Positions 4,822 through 7,476 of a stretch of DNA of 7,476 bases are shown here, piece after piece (position 1 is the first letter of the stretch; each line of letters begins with the position of its first letter). This DNA comes from Ruminococcus sp. UBA946 (GTDB lineage: Bacteria > Bacillota > Clostridia > Oscillospirales > Ruminococcaceae). The stretch covers positions 1 through 7,476 of the forward strand of contig DBCY01000178.1 in the NCBI GenBank assembly GCA_002293295.1. The letters are read 5' to 3'. Made by a program: the position numbers and the translations under genes. The notes below the pieces were generated by a model that worked only from the letters and a program-made list of their open reading frames with translations, searched no databases and had not been told where the DNA came from.

Positions 4822-7365
4822 TTATTTTATAATGTCGTCATAACAGGCGTAAGATTCCCAACGCTCATTTATTGTTCTTAATTTAATTAAATACGGAACT
4901 GCGTCTTCATCAGTAGTCCACGGTCCGACTGCCGATTTACATTCATTCATGTATTTAACATCATCGGGGCGTTCCGCTTCAGACTTTTTCCTGATATTGA
5001 GAGCTCTTTGCAAACAGGTATTCTCATCAGCTTTGTGCATATTTTCTTCAATTTGCTGTGTCATAAAGTCGATATACATCCATTTTGGCGGTGTTATAGT
5101 GCCTTCGGGGTCCGGACCGGGTTTCAAGTAATCTTCAAGGCTTTGCAAATCATTGTAAACTTTTGTAAGTCCTTGCTGGTCGTGACATGCATAACATTCA
5201 GCCGCAATGTTTTTATATTCGTTTACCTTGCTGATTGAACCGGAGTCTGAATCGTGATGTTCTCTGATTAGTGCCAGACATCTCTCAGCAAGTGCTGAAA
5301 GTACGCTTTCGGTAGGATTTAAGTCTCCGATTTCGGCAGCAAAATCGTTTATTCTTTTAGATAATTCATCATAAGTTTCGCGTGCGCGAACGGTATCATT
5401 TTCAGCGGCAGCTTGCTCTGCCTCATCTGCTAACTGCTGTAGTTTACCATGCTTCAATGCCTTACCCTCAATTTGCTTCTGAGGTGATGCCACACTTAAC
5501 ATCGCGTTAAAATCGCTCATTTTTTCTTTGATTTCAAATGGGTCAAGCGGTTTAATGACTGGCGGTTCGATTACAGCATATTGTGTATCGCCGCCCGCAG
5601 AAGCGGTAACATGTTTTGTACTCTTCTCATCAATTTGCAATATAATTTCAACAGGAGAATTTTCAGGAATCGGATTTTCAAATGTTAATTGTATATCACA
5701 CAAATGAGTATTATCCTCGAAAATGACAACCTTAGCCGAATATTGACTTGACGTTTTAAAGACATGTGTTTTGCTGGCGGGAAGATTTGTGCCTTCCTCC
5801 ATTAACGGGGATAACGAACCGTCAACTTTTTTAACGAAAATTGTGTGTGAAAGGGTTGTGGGCGGCGGTGTAATGTCACTGATGGCGGCATTGAAATTGC
5901 TTGTTGCAAGTATGACGCCGTCAGAGGTAATTTCACAGATAAACGGTTCGTTATCACCCGGTGCGGGTAACGCTGTAAATCTGAATGAGCCGTCCGCGCC
6001 AATATCAAAAGTGCTGCTGTAAGATCCGTCGGCTTTACTAACGCTTGCCTTTATATTTGCCGGCAATTTCTTGCCGCTCATTTCACGCAGAATGCCTGTA
6101 ACCGTACTTTTCGGAGGCACTCCGACAGCCGGATTCGTTTCAATAGAATAAACTGCCGGTTCTACGCCTGGCGCCGTAGTTTCAGCTTCACTGAATGTGA
6201 TTTCACTATAACCTATTGATGCTGAAACCGCCGCACCGAAACCTACAGCCATATCCGGTTCGTCATATAGCGGTTCGGGTTGAATAGTATGTAAAGGCAG
6301 CGACGGGTCGCAGAAGTTTTGCCTGACAAACTCTTTTACATAAGGAATGTGGGTACTTCCGCCAACGAGTAAAACACCCTCTATCATATCCAATGTTACA
6401 CCTGCTTTTTCTGCTTTTTCAAGCGCAATGCTGCACTTTTCAAGTGTGCCTTTAAGAGCGGGTTTTATCAAGCTCTCAAATTCATCACGAGTAACAGTAA
6501 CAGCCAAATTCACTTGCAAGCCCTCTTGGTCCAGCATTAAGCCGTCATGAGTATAATAGCATTCATCTTGAGTCGAAAGAGATTTTTTAATTATTTCTGC
6601 TGCAAGTTTTAACTTTGTAAATCTAAGCATATCATTTTCATTACAAAAATCCAAATCAAGAGTGTAATCCTCACTTAAAACTTCTGCTAAATGCTTTGCA
6701 AGAACATCATCAAAAGTATCTCCGCCAATATAATTATGACCGGAAATTGAAACAACGTCAGCAGTTCCGTTATCATAACGCACGATTGATACATCAAAGG
6801 TGCCGCCGCCTAAGTCGTACACCATAAATATGCCGTCTTGAATCTCGTTTTTCCAACAATAATAAGCGCTTGACGAACTGGGTTCCTGTAACGTTTTTAC
6901 GATTTGAAGCCCCGCAAGTTCCCCGGCTTTTGTTGTGTTTTCGGATTGTTCCGCACCGAAATTTGCAGGTATCGTTACAATAGCGCGGTCGATAATATAA
7001 TTTTCACAACCTGGTTGAGTTATTAAATAATCCTGCATCTTTTCTTTCATTTCCATAAGAATTTCAGCGGAAACTTCGATGGGCGACATATCCCTTTCGC
7101 CGACTTTTACGCGGTAATTAGCGTCGCCCATTTTGCGTTTGATGGAAACTATGGGTTCAGGCTTTGAACCTCGTCTGTCAAATGCTTTGTGTCCTCTTTT
7201 TATAGAATTTGTTTTCTTATCCCAAACGATGACCGATGGGATAGTGCGCCGCTTGTTCGCATCGGTATAGCAAATGATGGTCTTATTATCAGGACCCATC
7301 ATTGAAATTACCGAGTTTGTCGTTCCTAAGTCAATACCTACAACTTTACTGATTTTTTGAGCCAT
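4822..7365 (-). CDS. Non-canonical Hsp70 (DnaK-like) chaperone ATPase, 847 aa
   Basis: This is a cytoplasmic Hsp70-family ATPase, recognised from its nucleotide-binding domain (about residues 5-385). That domain has phosphate loop 1 IDLGTTNS (11-18), the catalytic-lysine region SIKRKMG (74-80), phosphate loop 2 DLGGGTFDVS (184-193), the EP of the connect region (161-162) and the adenosine motif GGSTHIP (335-341). Residues about 400-500 form an inserted beta-rich module that resembles carboxypeptidase-regulatory or Ig-like folds. Residues about 508-600 match the Hsp70 substrate-binding beta domain (pattern GxLSPL..GTxLPASKT). Residues 605-745 are helical, and a proline/glycine linker leads to a last helical segment (760-847). 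DnaK is about 640 aa, so this protein is roughly 200 aa longer. The usual VLLLD interdomain linker is absent, so it is probably not the housekeeping DnaK. The start is fixed by AGGAGG 7 nt upstream. It is the first gene of the cluster. The Hsp70 assignment is sure; the client and role are unknown. Confidence 0.95.
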   Translation of the reverse strand: MAQKISKVVGIDLGTTNSVISMMGPDNKTIICYTDANKRRTIPSVIVWDKKTNSIKRGHKAFDRRGSKPEPIVSIKRKMGDANYRVKVGERDMSPIEVSAEILMEMKEKMQDYLITQPGCENYIIDRAIVTIPANFGAEQSENTTKAGELAGLQIVKTLQEPSSSSAYYCWKNEIQDGIFMVYDLGGGTFDVSIVRYDNGTADVVSISGHNYIGGDTFDDVLAKHLAEVLSEDYTLDLDFCNENDMLRFTKLKLAAEIIKKSLSTQDECYYTHDGLMLDQEGLQVNLAVTVTRDEFESLIKPALKGTLEKCSIALEKAEKAGVTLDMIEGVLLVGGSTHIPYVKEFVRQNFCDPSLPLHTIQPEPLYDEPDMAVGFGAAVSASIGYSEITFSEAETTAPGVEPAVYSIETNPAVGVPPKSTVTGILREMSGKKLPANIKASVSKADGSYSSTFDIGADGSFRFTALPAPGDNEPFICEITSDGVILATSNFNAAISDITPPPTTLSHTIFVKKVDGSLSPLMEEGTNLPASKTHVFKTSSQYSAKVVIFEDNTHLCDIQLTFENPIPENSPVEIILQIDEKSTKHVTASAGGDTQYAVIEPPVIKPLDPFEIKEKMSDFNAMLSVASPQKQIEGKALKHGKLQQLADEAEQAAAENDTVRARETYDELSKRINDFAAEIGDLNPTESVLSALAERCLALIREHHDSDSGSISKVNEYKNIAAECYACHDQQGLTKVYNDLQSLEDYLKPGPDPEGTITPPKWMYIDFMTQQIEENMHKADENTCLQRALNIRKKSEAERPDDVKYMNECKSAVGPWTTDEDAVPYLIKLRTINERWESYACYDDIIK

Positions 7366-7372
7366 GTGAAAA

Positions 7373-7378
7373 CCTCCT
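7373..7378 (-). promoter_or_regulatory. Ribosome binding site of the Hsp70 gene
   Basis: AGGAGG lies 7 nt before the ATG at 7365. It is a full Shine-Dalgarno match, which fixes the start and suggests efficient translation. Confidence 0.9.
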
Positions 7379-7395
7379 AATAATTATTTTAACTC

Positions 7396-7476
7396 TTAGA
7401 ACCTGTTCCCATAGGCGTAAACGTATGTCATTTCGGCAAATTTTGCCGAATATAGCGTTGAAAATCCTTGAAAGGC
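7396..7476 (-). other. Possible tail of an upstream reading frame or repeat, entering from the window edge
   Basis: On the minus strand one frame is open from the window edge for 26 codons and ends with TAA at 7398-7396. Its last part reads MTYVYAYGNRF, beginning with an ATG at 7431 directly after the 19-bp palindrome. No Shine-Dalgarno sequence precedes that ATG. An open run of this length is not rare by chance, so it may be the end of an upstream gene, part of a dispersed repeat, or nothing. Confidence 0.2.
7432..7450. promoter_or_regulatory. 19-bp perfect palindrome upstream of Hsp70 gene, candidate operator
   Basis: TTCGGCAAATTTTGCCGAA is a perfect inverted repeat of 9+1+9 bases centred about 76 nt before the Hsp70 start codon. 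A TATATT hexamer abuts it on the upstream side (minus strand) and could be a -10 element, but its -35 partner would fall at the window edge. The repeat does not match the CIRCE heat-shock operator or the CtsR direct repeat. An operator or a small transcript hairpin is possible; the regulator is unknown. Confidence 0.45.

Noticed and set aside
4949..6550. Several plus- and minus-strand frames of 60-83 codons within the Hsp70 gene
   Set aside because: They are shadows of an unmistakable Hsp70 coding sequence.
4822..7365. Assignment of the Hsp70 as housekeeping DnaK
   Set aside because: It is about 200 aa too long, lacks the VLLLD linker, carries an inserted module, and has no grpE, dnaJ or hrcA neighbour in the window.
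7400..7411. GAAC..GTTC pair as an SOS (LexA-type) box
   Set aside because: The half-sites are separated by 2 nt, not the 4 nt of the Bacillus-type GAAC-N4-GTTC box, and nothing in the cluster points to DNA repair.
1..7476. CRISPR array, tRNA or rRNA genes, insertion sequences
   Set aside because: I saw no regularly spaced repeats, no tRNA-like cloverleaf, and no transposase or terminal inverted repeats with target duplication.

Overview
The window holds a single minus-strand gene cluster that reads from right to left. It is about 7.3 kb long and has five genes. Strong AGGAGG-type ribosome binding sites, moderate-to-low GC, AT-rich spacers and a G+C-rich terminator hairpin suggest a Firmicutes (Clostridia-like) chromosome, perhaps a gut commensal. 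This taxonomic guess rests on sequence style only.

Layout in transcription order: (1) 7365-4822, a large non-canonical Hsp70 of 847 aa. It has an intact ATPase domain, an inserted beta-rich module, a recognisable substrate-binding beta domain and an unusual helical C-terminal extension. (2) 4744-4247, a small protein with an N-terminal zinc ribbon and TPR-like helices. (3) 4241-2166, a roughly 690-aa helical protein with tandem internal repeats and two C-terminal membrane helices, translationally coupled to gene 2. (4) 2071-764, a radical SAM enzyme with a cysteine-bearing SPASM/twitch-like C-terminus. (5) 750-106, an unrecognised 214-aa protein whose last codons run into a terminator hairpin. 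Non-coding features include a 19-bp perfect palindrome upstream of the Hsp70 gene, a long intercistronic hairpin between genes 1 and 2, an AT-rich gap before the radical SAM gene, and the terminator at 78-129.

The first three genes look like one functional unit: a specialised Hsp70, a soluble zinc/TPR partner, and a membrane-anchored repeat protein that could tether the chaperone to the membrane. The radical SAM gene has its own strong ribosome binding site after a 94-bp AT-rich gap, so it may be a fourth operon member or a separately expressed neighbour. The last gene is the most uncertain: it has no good ribosome binding site, and its codon use is richer in A/T than that of the Hsp70 gene. 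No known named system is recognised. Joint function is inferred from order and strand, not shown.
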